Shown here in pieces: positions 1 to 10,576 of a stretch of 64,000 nt of DNA; position 1 is the first letter of the stretch, and the number at the start of each line of letters is the position of its first letter. Both the position numbers and the translations under genes were made by a program. The notes under the pieces were generated by a model, which was given only the letters and a program-made list of their open reading frames with translations, did not search any database and had not been told where the DNA came from. Source of the stretch: Ceratopteris richardii (taxonomy: Eukaryota; Streptophyta; Polypodiopsida; Polypodiales; Pteridaceae); assembly GCA_020310875.1 (NCBI GenBank), contig CM035439.1, positions 141,864,139 through 141,928,138 on the forward strand. Direction: 5' to 3'.

Positions 1-53
1 CACCACCGCGAGTAGGATCAGTATTAGCTGATCCCACTCCCGAGGACCTTAAT

Positions 54-2000
54 ATGATGCTTAAAGCATATCAGGCCAGAATCCAAGAAGGGCCAAACGT
101 AACTGATCATAAAAAGTGCTACCCTAGAGCAGAACTAGAGTTAGAACGAACCAAAATTTGTGCTAAAATGGTGGAATTGGCTCAGACCATGTTTGAGGCC
201 AGTCGCCTATTTAACATCTCTAGTTCAGCAAAGACACAGTTGCACTTTGATGGACTGTTAGGAAGAATAGAGAAGCTAATTGCACAATCAGAAAAGGAAC
301 CTGCCCCTCAAAGAAAGGACAGGGCAAGAGAACGGATAAGCCAGCCTCTTCAGGAAGCCCATGTGCCTCCTCAAGAAGCTTATCTTTCCCCCCAGAAGGC
401 AGATGAACCCCCCTCGAAAGCTTACGTACCTCCACAGGTTGCCTACATTCCTTCTCAGGGAGCGTATGAGCCTGTTCGGAAAAGTAATAGAATAAGTAAT
501 CCTCCCCAAGAAGCTTGTGCTCCAGCCATCTATGAGAACGAGGAGAGAGCCAACGATAGAATAAGCCCTCCTTCCCAGGTTGCTTATGTGCCTAATTCTA
601 CGGAGCCAGACACTTCTTCTTCTATGAATCGGTTTGCACCAGACTTCCTACGAGAGATTCAAGAAGACAAATGGGATAACGAAAGTGAAGTCGTCCCTCC
701 CTTTGAACTTGTGGATGATGCACACGACCAATTCCCACAAGACATCCCATCTATTTACGGGGAACATGAGAGCACCCACTCTCAGGACAGACTAGACTTT
801 GAGTCTAACTCTCTACAAGAGCTACCCCACTTCACAGGCCCATGGGAAGCTAAGTCCACCTGTATGAGAACGCCTACAGTCATGGTAAGAAACGAAGATT
901 CAGTCATACCTAGAAACATAGAGGAAGTGAAGAACACTAACGGGCAGTGCAATCTCAAGTTAGAAGAGCTACTCAAGGTTAGACCTGAATTATGGAAACA
1001 TGTCGCCAAACAAATACCAGAAGTAGCCAAACCTCGTTCCCAGGTAGGATCCCATAGGACAGTGCCAGAAATTCCCTTGGATAAGATAGGAGATATGTGT
1101 GAAGGTGAAGAGGGTAATACCTATCTTCCCATTACCTACCAGGACTACACCACCAAGGCAATTTTGGACTCAGGCGCAGGAGTGGCAATTGCTACCACTT
1201 CCCTATGGAAGCGTTGGGGCAAGCCAGCACTCAGGCCAACGAGAATGAAATTGCAGATGGCCAATGGTCATATTGAGAGACCCTTAGGATTGCTAGAAGG
1301 AATAACTCTCACCACTTGTGGTGTTGAGTTTGAGCATACATTTGCTATATGTGACTTCAGCAAAAATCATGCCTATGAGATGATTTTGGGAAGACCATTT
1401 ATGCGACAGTTGCAAGTGGTACAGGACTGGGGAACCAACTCCTTGTATTTGCAACACTTAGGCGTTACAACCAAAGTAAATCTCAAAGATTACTCTCATA
1501 TAGATGTCCCTCCCATCCAATGGAATCCCATCCATAGAGCCAAAGATGATACGGAATCGGTGCATTCCATAGGATCAGGATCCTCATGGATGCATGAAGA
1601 CACCCACTTATGGATGTGCAAAGTAGCAGTAGACGAAGAGAAGAGAGAAAAAGCCAGAGAGGTAGGTGCAAAAGAAACACATAGGTCAATCCAAGACCCA
1701 GCCTATGCACCTGTAGTTTTTCCAGACGAAGAATTTGAACCCCACGGCTGGGCAGAAATCCTAGCAACAATGGACGTAGCCATCAATGAAGAACAATGGA
1801 CACCTCACTGTGATGAGGATGGCTATGATATTTCAGTCTTCTCCATAGAGCCAATCATGGGAGAGGCCGTTCTAGAAGAATGCGAACCTAGCCCTGATGC
1901 ATTTGAGGATGCAAGTGACTCCGATCTAGAGTCAATCATTATGGACCCACCATTTGCATCAGATGAAGAATACTTCCATGAAGTAGAATTTCAACCATAG
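54..2000 (+). CDS. Gypsy A1 gag C-terminal part and aspartic protease
   Basis: The reading frame enters from before the window. Its first 120 residues are gag-like and helical. A Pro-rich stretch of roughly 11-15-residue repeats follows (PPQEAYL/PPQVAYI type, about 350-620 bp). The retropepsin domain is at about 1100-1420, with the catalytic motif LDSGAG around 1164 and the flap/exit signature MILGRPFMRQLQ near 1380. The remaining 200 residues are acidic linker leading to the reverse transcriptase. No zinc knuckle is visible in the part present. Treated as a fossil part of element A1. Confidence 0.75.
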   Translation: MMLKAYQARIQEGPNVTDHKKCYPRAELELERTKICAKMVELAQTMFEASRLFNISSSAKTQLHFDGLLGRIEKLIAQSEKEPAPQRKDRARERISQPLQEAHVPPQEAYLSPQKADEPPSKAYVPPQVAYIPSQGAYEPVRKSNRISNPPQEACAPAIYENEERANDRISPPSQVAYVPNSTEPDTSSSMNRFAPDFLREIQEDKWDNESEVVPPFELVDDAHDQFPQDIPSIYGEHESTHSQDRLDFESNSLQELPHFTGPWEAKSTCMRTPTVMVRNEDSVIPRNIEEVKNTNGQCNLKLEELLKVRPELWKHVAKQIPEVAKPRSQVGSHRTVPEIPLDKIGDMCEGEEGNTYLPITYQDYTTKAILDSGAGVAIATTSLWKRWGKPALRPTRMKLQMANGHIERPLGLLEGITLTTCGVEFEHTFAICDFSKNHAYEMILGRPFMRQLQVVQDWGTNSLYLQHLGVTTKVNLKDYSHIDVPPIQWNPIHRAKDDTESVHSIGSGSSWMHEDTHLWMCKVAVDEEKREKAREVGAKETHRSIQDPAYAPVVFPDEEFEPHGWAEILATMDVAINEEQWTPHCDEDGYDISVFSIEPIMGEAVLEECEPSPDAFEDASDSDLESIIMDPPFASDEEYFHEVEFQP

Positions 2001-2042
2001 AGGCATGGAGAGCTTACAAACGATGTAAGATTAGCGACACAT

Positions 2043-3742
2043 GTGACCCCTAAGGAAGAAGGGAAGAAACGAAAGAAGATCTCACCAGAAGAGGAAGAAT
2101 CTTTGTTTGAGGTCCCAGAAAATTTTAAGAAATATGAGATAGACGACAGGAGAGTCATGATAAGAATGCCTAAACGAGAGGCACAAGCAGGAGAGGCCTA
2201 TGATAACAAAGAAACCACCAAGAAAATAATAGTGGCCCTAGAAGAAGGAGAGGAGAGATGCACATACATAGGCCATGACCTAACAGAGGAAGAAGAGCAT
2301 GTGTTAATTGCCTCGCTAAGAGAATACAGAGATGTATTCGCTTGGAGTTACAAGGATTTGAAAGGTGTTGACCCTGACATATGCTCACACACCATCCCCA
2401 TGACCTCAAATGCTAAACCCTCTAAGCAAAAGCCCTACACATATAACAATAATTACGCTGCTAAGATCAAAGAAGAGATAGATAGACTGGTTGAAGCTGG
2501 ATTCATCTATGAAATTGAGCACACTGAATGGGTATCCCCCATCGTAGTGGTGCCCAAGAAGAATGGCAAGCTGCATGTGTGCATTAACTTGAAAAAGGTT
2601 AATGCAGCCACGATTCGAGATAACTATCCGCTTCCCATCACAGAACATCTCTTAGAAAGAGTGGCAGGCAAGGAAGTGTACAGCTTCCTTGATGGATTTT
2701 CGGGCTACAATCAAGTAGCCATAGCTCCAGAGGATCAACATAAGACGGCCTTTGCCACAGAATGGGGCATTTTTGCCTTTAGAGTAATGCCATTTGGGCT
2801 TACCAATGCACCAGCTACCTTCCAAAGGCTGATGTGCCATGTATTTAAAGAGTTCCTGAGGAAAAACTTAGAGGTCTATGTTGATGATCTTTGTGCTCAT
2901 TCCAACATTAGACAAACCCATATCCCTGAGCTCAGACAAATCTTTGACAAATGTAGAGAATATCAAGTTTGCCTGAACCCAGAAAAGTGCGTTTTTATGG
3001 TAAGGCAAGGCAAGATTCTAGGACACATAGTGTCAAAGAATGGCATATCTACTGACGAAGAAAAAGTGAGAGCCATAGCAGAGCTACCTGGCCAAGGAAT
3101 GTCAAGGAAGTACAAGCTTTCCTGGGGCATTGTGGGTATTACCGACGATTTATACACATGTATGCTATCATTGCAAAGCCCATGTACGGACTTCTGACTA
3201 ACTTTGAGTGGACGGATGAATGTGAGAATTCCTTCCAGGAGCTTAAACGAAGATTATGTTCAGCACCAATCTTGACCACAGCAGATTGGAATAAACCATT
3301 CCATGTTCATGTGGATGCATCCAATTATGCCATTGGGTGTGTGCTTGCTCAACCTACTGGTGAAGGTAATATGGATCTTCCAATTGCCTATGCCAGTAGA
3401 CAGTTGAATGCAGCTGAACGAAATTACACCACTACGGAGAGAGAAGGCTTAGGCATGGTATATGCAGTTAAGAAATTTAGACACTATTTGCTTGCAAATA
3501 AGTTTAAATTTTTTACTGATCATCAAGCATTGCTATATCTCGTAAACAAGCCATGCAATACAGGAAGATTAGTGAGATGGTTTCTCTTGCTAATGGAATA
3601 TGATTTTGAGGTTGTGGTAAGGAAAGGGAGGACTCATTTAAGAGCAGATCATCTCTCTAAGCTCACGTCGGGAGAAGCCCCACAAGGAGTATCAGATGAC
3701 CTTCCTGATGCTTACTTGTTTAATTTGGAAGTCGTACCGTAG
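2043..3742 (+). CDS. Gypsy A1 reverse transcriptase and RNase H region
   Basis: RT signatures in order are WVSPIVVVPKKNGKL (about 2530), FLDGFSGYNQVAIAP (about 2690), MPFGLTNAPATFQ (about 2790) and the catalytic box YVDDL (about 2878). RNase H follows with HVHVDASNYAIGCVLAQ (about 3300), TEREGL (about 3435) and FFTDHQAL (about 3510), ending with a typical ADHLS motif near 3650. The two domains copy genomic RNA into DNA and degrade the RNA strand in the virus-like particle. This is a fossil part, broken. Confidence 0.9.
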
Positions 3743-3754
3743 TGGGCTAAGCCA

Positions 3755-5495
3755 TTGGTACCAGTATTGACGTACGGGCCTAATCACCCAGTGGTGAACA
3801 CACGGAATAAAGAGGTTGTAAAAGCCCAAAAGTACCACATCATGGTTGGAAGTATGTACAAGCACACAGATCAAGGGATCTTGGCTTGTTGCGTAGAAGA
3901 GGATGAGTACGCTAAATGGTTGCAATTAGCACATGTCGGTGCATTAGAGCAACACTACTCAAAGCAACGAACTTTACAGACTCTGAAGAGATTCGGAGTG
4001 CATTGGCCAACTATGGAAGCGGATGTCCAAAAGTTGTGTAAGGAATGCCCAATCTGTTGCACTAAACCACCTGTGGAACACGCCACTCTTTATCAAGTAT
4101 CCATTGTGCCAGCTTGGAGTGAACCACTAGTATCCTTCCTGACGACGAAAGCATTCCCTCCAGACATGACTCTGGCTAGGAAAAGGAGTTTAGAACAAGA
4201 AGCTCTGGATTACTCACTCATTGGTGATAATCTATATAAGCGTGGTAAAGATGGTTACCTGAGGCTATGTATTCATGAAAGTGAATATCTTAAGATCTTG
4301 GAAACTGCTCACCAAGGTGTAGCAGGAGGACACTTTGGACCGGATCGGGTGATCAAGGCAATACTATTTGCAGGCTTCTGGTGGCCTACCCTTCACATGG
4401 ATGCACATACCTATGTGAAATGGTGTGATGTCTGTCAGAGGACTCAGTATCCTATACGCAAAGATGAGATGCCACTGAAACCTATGATGGGTGGACGAGC
4501 GTTCTCTAAGTGGGGAATAGACTTCGTAGGTCCTATTAATCCCCCAGCTAAGGGTTCTCATGCGGAATACATCATTGTTGCAACAGACTATCTAACTAAG
4601 TGGGTAGAGGTAAAAGCTACGACAAAGAATGACGCTCAGACAACTGCTAAATTCTTGTTTGAGAATGTATTCACAAGATATGGGCTACCTATAGAGCTTG
4701 TAAGTGAAGGAGGCACTCATTTCTTGAATCGAAGTGATTGAAAATCTACTCCAAGAATTCTTGGTAATACACAAGAAGTCTGCCCCCTATCACCCTCAAG
4801 CTAATGGACAAGCTGAGAGCACTAATAAGATCTTATGCAATGTACTGACGAAATTAGTGAACACTAAACGCTCTGATTGGGACAAACAGCTACACCATGC
4901 TGTTTGGGCATACCGAGTTGCCTACAAAACGGTACTCCAAGCCACCCCCTTTCAGATGGTATTCGGCCAAAACGCTGTGCTACCCTTGGACTTCTTGATT
5001 CCTACATTGAGAGTGGCACAAGAGCACGAATGGATAGGTCATGAGCTCTCCTCTAGGATCTTTGACCTTGAACGATTAGGAGAAACAAGACTGAGAGCAG
5101 CTGCAGGAATCTATGCAGCTAAGAAGAGACAGAAGGCATACTTTGATGCCCATGTGAAGGATAAAGGCTTGAAAGCAGGAGATCTGGTCTTAGTCTATAC
5201 ACTGAAACAACACGCGAGGAAGCTAGAAAAGAGAGGCTACGGACCTATGATCATCAATAGGATTTCCACGAGTGGAGCAGTACAACTAGCCACGTTAGAG
5301 GGTGATGTTCTCCCAAACTATATTAGCGGTTGCAGAGTCAAGTTGTATCAGGAACCCCTCACAGAGGAAATGCTCAGCCGACTCAACACTGCTAAGAAAC
5401 GCAAAGAGGAAGAAAAGCGAATTCGAGAAGAAGCTCAAGCAGAAGCTTTAGAACGCATCAGAAGGATGAAATTACGAAGGCAAGGTAGAGATTAG
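3755..5495 (+). CDS. Gypsy A1 integrase with two tandem HHCC-like modules
   Basis: The usual zinc-binding module lies at about 4290-4445 (AHQGVAGGH ... CDVCQR), followed by the catalytic core with WGIDFVGPI (first Asp, about 4515), the second Asp region near 4700 and the QANGQAESTNK box holding the catalytic Glu (about 4800). Upstream, at about 3900-4080, a second segment aligns residue by residue with the zinc module (AHVGALEQH ... WPTMEAD ... CKECPIC). It looks like a duplicated HHCC domain. After the core a basic, helical tail ends near 5495. Same arrangement in copy A2. Fossil part, broken. Confidence 0.85.
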
Positions 5496-5531
5496 CCTAG
5501 AACAAATGACTATGCAGATCAAGGATATCAT

Positions 5532-6359
5532 ATGGCAATGTGTGAAGTCGCAGGAACAAGCTCACATAGGATAACTGATCGACGTCCTTTCATAACCTTA
5601 GATATAGGACAAGGAAAGAGTGCAAGGATAGTAAGAGCCTTGATTGACTCAGGTGCAGCCACTAGTGCTGTTAAGTTGTCTTACTGTCAAGAGTTGCAGT
5701 TAAATGTCAATCCTGTGGAAGCATATCTCATAGGATTGGGAGGCGTGGAAACCCCTTGCATGGGCGAGGTGGAACTTCCCCTCTACATTCATGATGAGGC
5801 AATGACAGTTAAAGTACTAGTGTGTCAAGATGAGGACCTCACAGAACCCCTTGTCTTGGGTCAAGACTGGATCTATGACCAAGCAGTCAACTTAAACCTA
5901 AGAAGTGGACTTCTTCAGGTATGGGTCAATCATAGTCGAATTACAGTAGAGTTAGATAATGGAGCACTCAAGGAACTAGGAAAGGCACAGACTCCTGGTC
6001 CCTCCAGGGGTGCACATGAAGTTGACCATGCTGTTCTTGTCCAAGGCTATGTGATACAGAAGAATGAATATCTCAAACAAAGAGTCAGAACCACAATGGA
6101 ACTCCCTTCTTTTCCAAAAGGCCAGAAGGAGGCAGTGACTAAGGGCAGATCAATCACTAAAGACTCTCCGGACGAGAGACCAAAAGAACGCGCGAAGCAG
6201 AACAACTCAACCGATGAAGCAGATATGGGTACGCAAAGGAGAGCAACCACCAACCTTGCCCCCACAAATTCCATCCATGCAAACCAACCAGGCCAGAAGA
6301 CGAAGGAAGCAGCTCAGACAAGCTCAATCACAAGTTATCCAACAAGTTTGGGTGCCTAA
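5532..6359 (+). CDS. Gypsy A1 extra retropepsin-like domain downstream of integrase
   Basis: The segment at about 5580-5890 has the shape of a second aspartic protease: FITLDIGQGKSARIV, then the catalytic-type motif LIDSGAATS (about 5640), then LVLGQDWIYD (about 5850) in the place of the usual ILG exit motif. The main protease of this element is 4 kb upstream, so A1 encodes two protease-fold domains. Copy A2 lacks this one at the equivalent place. The rest of the frame is polar and low in complexity. It could be a captured or duplicated protease domain; whether it was ever active is unknown. Confidence 0.7.
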   Translation: MAMCEVAGTSSHRITDRRPFITLDIGQGKSARIVRALIDSGAATSAVKLSYCQELQLNVNPVEAYLIGLGGVETPCMGEVELPLYIHDEAMTVKVLVCQDEDLTEPLVLGQDWIYDQAVNLNLRSGLLQVWVNHSRITVELDNGALKELGKAQTPGPSRGAHEVDHAVLVQGYVIQKNEYLKQRVRTTMELPSFPKGQKEAVTKGRSITKDSPDERPKERAKQNNSTDEADMGTQRRATTNLAPTNSIHANQPGQKTKEAAQTSSITSYPTSLGA

Positions 6360-6777
6360 GAAGTTAGCTGCAGCTCAACAAGGGAAATTACAGATGTGGG
6401 TACCTAAGAAGCTCCTACATCCACAACAACCTTTGTTCTCCCACATGCAAAAGGTTTCAACAAAGAAGCCAAAAAGAGAAAAGGGTAAGAACCACGTACA
6501 GAGACCAAAGGAAGATCAAATCAGCTCTTCAACATTAGTAGGAAGACATGCAAAAAGGATATGGGTTTGGAAGCCAAAGGTGCAAGTAGTCTCCACCGAA
6601 CCAAAGCGTCAACCACACTGGATACCACAGTTCAGAAAGCATCCAAAGAGAAAGACGCTTGAAGTGACCTCTACAGTGCCAAATGATGTTCTAAAATGGA
6701 CTCCAATAAGGAGGATCACATCAGTTCGAGACTCAATGGATACCTCCACCAAGGTCGGCATCAACCTCCACAAATGA
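6214..6777 (+). CDS. Gypsy A1 basic tail with repeated WVPK motifs
   Basis: A Lys/Arg/Gln-rich 187-residue segment carries a spaced repeat of a Trp motif: QIWVRKG, QVWVPKK, QMWVPKK, RIWVWKPK, HWIPQ, KWTPI. The same motif series closes the integrase frame of copy A2 (36750-37270), so selection or shared descent kept it while the spacer sequence changed. Its function is unknown. A nucleic-acid or membrane contact would suit a basic, Trp-studded tail, but that is a guess. Confidence 0.5.
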   Translation: MKQIWVRKGEQPPTLPPQIPSMQTNQARRRRKQLRQAQSQVIQQVWVPKKLAAAQQGKLQMWVPKKLLHPQQPLFSHMQKVSTKKPKREKGKNHVQRPKEDQISSSTLVGRHAKRIWVWKPKVQVVSTEPKRQPHWIPQFRKHPKRKTLEVTSTVPNDVLKWTPIRRITSVRDSMDTSTKVGINLHK

Positions 6778-7990
6778 CATCGAAAGCCTCGAACGAGCAA
6801 CAACCATGTGCTCCTTGCACAACCCTGTCTTTTGCACCATTCAGGTCGTGCATTTCCAAAGTATGCATTAATATAGGGCCACATTACACGGCCGTGCATA
6901 GACACACTTGAGAATCCCACGCACAAGAGCACAGTGACATATGTCAAATATTTCTATTGATACTAACTTTTGTGTTCTTGTTTTGTGATATCCTTTTCCT
7001 CAAAAAAAAAAAAAAAAAAAGAGGGGGAGACAGAAAAGCGGGAGAGAGCTTGTTCCCAGGTTTGGCTTATGAAACATGAATGAGTCATGCTTAGTTGAAG
7101 GTGGAACTGTTGATTACTAGGCATTTATCAATTTGGATAGAAGTGTGTCTCGGCCAGCAGTGAGATTATTGCTGCCTTATCTGGTAAATGACAAGCATTT
7201 GGCATGAACATGGCATCTACAACTATGATTTTCTCTTACCATGGTAGGAACGAAGAGCTTGAAGGTCCGCAACTTGAGTGATGCTTAACTACTTCATGTA
7301 CCAGAGCATCCAAGGAGATATCTGCAAAAGGTAGTTCTGGAGGAGAAGACTCCTGCATATGAGGAGAGAGGATCCACCACTCAAAAGATCTCATCAATGG
7401 ACAATCAACATGGACATTCATCAACAATGTTCCATCCCAAAGGCCGAGTGTACAACACGAAGAGACAAACATCCATCAACCTTCTCCATGGTAAGTATCT
7501 TTACTCTGGAAACACCATAACCATGATAGTTTAGGAAACCTCTTCGTCAGCATACCCTTGAGCACTTAGCTCAAGACCCGCAATTTTTGCACCATACTTC
7601 TTCCAATGCATTTTCCAAGTAAGCATGCGTAGGGCTACATTACCAGGCCTTGCACAAGGCACATACTTTTTTCAACCCAGGCACAAACACACTTATGAGT
7701 TATGAGTAGTTGGCATGACTGCTCTCAACATCATCTTTGGAAGAGCTAGCGGACGTCATGGGAACAACATCCATATCTCGGAAGCAAATTGAAGCCAGTA
7801 GTTGCTCCAAATCACTCTTGACAACCTCTTTTGAGCAACTTGCAGTTTTGAAAGCTCACAATGACACATTCTTACTGGAATCCAAGGAACCAGCTCATAC
7901 AACGGATGGACACCACCTCTCAAAGCACTACATAGAACAGCCCTTCCAACAAGGGTCTGTCAGGGACGACAGACTCGAGAGGGGGGGGAG
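6778..7990 (+). other. 3' non-coding region of Gypsy A1, with polypurine tracts
   Basis: No gene is supported here. A run of A followed by GAGGGGGAGA at about 7003-7029 resembles a polypurine tract, but the tract that directly abuts the LTR is GAGAGGGGGGGGAG at 7977-7990. Two stretches (about 6800-6930 and 7580-7710) resemble each other and look like an old internal duplication. Just upstream of the final tract, 7900-7976 matches the equivalent place in copy A2, which shows this is genuine element sequence and not host DNA. Confidence 0.6.
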
Positions 7991-8599
7991 TGTTGAAGCT
8001 CAAAGTCAAGGACAAAGCATGGAAGCACATCAAAAGGTGGACACACAAGGAAAGGGATCAAGTAGGGAGCTCCAAGAAGTGTATGTCAAATTTTCAGAAG
8101 AATCCCCTACAAAAATAGTGATTTTCATCACTAAAAACCATTGTAAATACCATTATCTATTTTTAGTAATTCCATTTTGTTCAAGCCGAGGAGTCCTCGA
8201 GCTTGAGGAGTATTAGAAGTAACATCGTACCAATTTTCATATTTTTTAGATCTCGTTTGAGCCCTCAAATAAGCCCTGGAACCTAATTTTTAACTAGGTT
8301 GGACACTAGGTCTGAACAGGGCCAAAGCTAGTCAAAAACTATAAAAAGAGCTAGAGAGCTCATTTTTGGGGAGAGATTGTAATTGAAGCGAACTTGTAAG
8401 AGCATTTTGAAAGTAACTTAAGAACTCCATTGATTCTCACTCTTTGTCTTACCGTGTGTGCGCGTGTGTGTGTATGTGTGTGCATGCTAGTGTGCTTCTC
8501 ACTCACGCACTTGTGCCGCCACTTGCTCGAGGTCTTCATACCATCCTCACGTCTTCCCGGATTGACATTAAAGGAGGTGCTACTCATCACTGAGCTACA
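7991..8599 (+). repeat. 3' LTR of Gypsy A1
   Basis: It starts TGTTGAAGC immediately after the polypurine tract and ends CTACA at 8599, so it has the TG...CA form. It contains TATAAAAAG at about 8340-8348 and a GT-rich run near 8455-8485. The reverse complement of 31908-32613 is a homologous LTR (copy A2), which fixes both ends. The base after 8599 begins Copia tail sequence. Confidence 0.85.
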
Positions 8600-8677
8600 G
8601 CAACTTCTTCGACACTTTCCAAAGCTTGGGATTGGACCAAGGAGGTAGTTCACCATTGGGTGGACATTGAGGGGGGG
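8600..8677 (+). mobile_element. Copia element tail (internal 3' end with polypurine tract)
   Basis: This short piece (CCAAGGAGGTAGTTCACC ... TTGAGGGGGGG) matches 18885-18935 just before another copy of the same Copia LTR. It is the 3' internal end of a Copia element whose body was split from it by insertion of Gypsy A1. Confidence 0.7.
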
Positions 8678-9389
8678 TGTTAGATATGCTCAATACTCCA
8701 CCCTCATGTGACCACAAATGATCCATGGTGCTCTAAGTTGTAAGGCCCCCATTATGAGGAGAAGCCATTATGAGAGCCCGGACATTTGTGGAACCCTAAC
8801 TTCCAAGTTAGATGAGGTCTATGTGTGACCGTTGATGGTTATAGATGATCTTTGTGAGCCTAGCCGTCAGGTTAGGTAGGGCATAAACTTCCAGGCCATT
8901 GGGTTATCATTTAAGGTGAAAATAAAGGCCCTGTGGCGTCGCGCGGTTTCCCCATAGAACCTTAATGGGGGGAGTGCAGAGGGGGGCTTGCCCCCTTCTG
9001 CGGGGTCCGGGGGGCCTATCCCCCCGGCCCGTAGGGCTGAGACGGTAGGACTTCTGGTCGTGGAGATATTGTCGGATCATATATTTTACCGACTAATTTG
9101 TATCTCCCGACTACGTTTATCGATACCGAACCGCCTTGTAAAAGCTATATAAGCACAGCCCAGGTTGAGCTTTATATAGCATTGCGCACTAGTAAGCCCT
9201 TCATCTAGAGTCTGTCTAGATCGCCAGTGGGAGCGCACGGGTGGACAGCACCATCATTGTAACTGCATTATGCTTTGCAATCTGAGAATTTGAGTTCTCT
9301 ACCTCTCAGTCTGCGTCTATCTTTGTCTGCGTTTTTCTCTCAACTCTGTCTACAGGTCTATTCCGCTGTGCTGTTATTTTTTTCTTACA
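8678..9389 (+). repeat. Copia LTR (family B), 712 bp
   Basis: It starts TGTTAGATATGC after a polypurine tract and ends CTTACA. A shorter homologous LTR lies at 18936-19212. The longer one has an additional GC-rich block of about 430 bp in the middle, including a TATATAAGC promoter-like box near 9147. It is followed one base later by TGGTATCA (9391), the start of a primer-binding site complementary to initiator tRNA-Met. So this LTR has a polypurine tract on its left and a primer site on its right, as expected if two elements once shared it. Confidence 0.75.
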
Positions 9390-9390
9390 G

Positions 9391-10045
9391 TGGTATCATT
9401 TGAATTATGTGGATTAAATAAAGTGGTATCATTTGAATTATGTGGATTAAATGAAGTGGATTTATTTGTAATGTGGATTAAATGATGTGGATTCATTTGA
9501 ATTATCTGGATTAAATGATGTGATATAATTTGAACCATGGAATAAATAATAAAGATTCATTTGAATTAGGCGGATTAAATGAAGTGGTATCATTTGAGTT
9601 AAGTGGATTAAATGAAGTGGTGTCATTTGGGTTAAATGGGTTAAATAAAGTGGTATCATTTGAGTTAATCAGATTAAATGAAGTGGTATCATTTGAATTA
9701 TGTGGATTAAATGAAGTGGAATCATTTGTAATATGTAGATTAAATGATGTGGATTCATTTGAATTATATGGATTAAATGATGTGACATCATTTGTAATAT
9801 GTGGATTAAATGAAGTAATATCATTTGAATTATATGGATGAAATGAGGCGGATTCATTTAAGTTATGTGGATTAAATAACAAGGATTCATTTGAACTATG
9901 TGGATTAAATGAAGTGGTATCATTTGAGTTAAGTGCATTTAATGAAGTGGTATCATTTGAATTATGTGGATCAAATGAAGTGGTATCATTTGAACTATGT
10001 GGATTAAATGAAGTGGATTCATTTGAGTTATGTGGATTCTTTTGA
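9391..10045. repeat. 33-bp minisatellite built on a primer-binding-site sequence
   Basis: About 20 imperfect units of 33 bp (some 30-31 bp) run head to tail. The first unit begins TGGTATCATTTGAATTATG directly after the LTR. Many units keep TGGTATCA, the core of a tRNA-Met primer-binding site; others have drifted to TGGATTCA. Because the period is a multiple of three, open frames appear on both strands (an 11-residue Asn/Ser/Phe repeat on the minus strand). These are by-products of the repeat and not genes. Confidence 0.85.
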
Positions 10046-10087
10046 GGTAAATCTATTGTTGTTCTTTTGCAAATTTGAAAGTAAAAC

Positions 10088-10576
10088 ATGGCAAGAATGC
10101 CAGATGTGAATAATGACCTTGTTCATGCTAAATCTCAAACAATTTTTTCTGACCAGAATACTCAATTTGCACAATTAAGATTAGCATTTTTATTCCACCA
10201 AGATTTAGAGCCAAAGGGATTAGAAGGAGAACCATTATCAATGAAAGAAGTAAAAAAGCTATGTCCAAATCATTTTGTTCGCGATGTTCTCTTTCAAGTT
10301 ACAAGGAGGGCAAAAGAACCAATGCCCTTAAAGCTTTCTGACTTACAACATAAAGGATAAGTAGAAAGTCTACTTTGATGCTTTGTGCAAGTTGAGAGAT
10401 CATTACCAAATAATAATCAAATAGCACTATATTTCATTCAGAAAATTTTTGTACAAGATATTCTTCATCAACGTGTAGATTGGGATGATTGCTTGAAGAA
10501 TGCAGGTATAGGTTTGGATCATCCTCAAAATCGGGCAGAATTTCATAATCAAGGAAACAAAGGCCCTCTTCCTTGA
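10088..10576 (+). pseudogene. Unrecognised broken coding remnant
   Basis: Coding-like sequence begins at an ATG at 10088 and runs for about 160 residues in one frame, interrupted. It includes FHQDLEPKGLEGEPLSMKEV and VDWDDCLKNAGIGLDHPQN. I recognise no family. It lies just downstream of the LTR and primer-site array, where a gag or a captured gene would sit, so it may belong to a non-autonomous LTR element. Low confidence. Confidence 0.35.

Larger units (their letters stand above)
1..8599 (+). mobile_element. Ty3/Gypsy LTR retrotransposon, copy A1 (5' end outside window)
   Basis: The order of parts is gag tail, aspartic protease, reverse transcriptase, RNase H, integrase, an extra 3' coding segment, polypurine tract and 3' LTR. 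Protease before RT and integrase after RNase H is the Ty3/Gypsy order. No chromodomain follows the integrase, which suggests the non-chromoviral (Tat/Athila-like) side; that lineage call is inference. The 5' LTR and start of gag lie upstream of the window. The 3' LTR ends at 8599 inside the tail of a Copia element, so A1 is the younger of the two. The copy is broken in a handful of places, but its protein sequence is over 90% identical by eye to copy A2, suggesting moderate to recent age. Confidence 0.9.

Noticed and set aside
9391-10045. CRISPR array
   Set aside because: Units abut without unique spacers and diverge gradually; this is a minisatellite in plant DNA.
9511-10089. 192-residue minus-strand protein with Asn/Ser/Phe repeats, and a 103-residue plus-strand counterpart
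   Set aside because: Both lie wholly in the 33-bp minisatellite, whose period is a multiple of three; open frames on both strands are expected.
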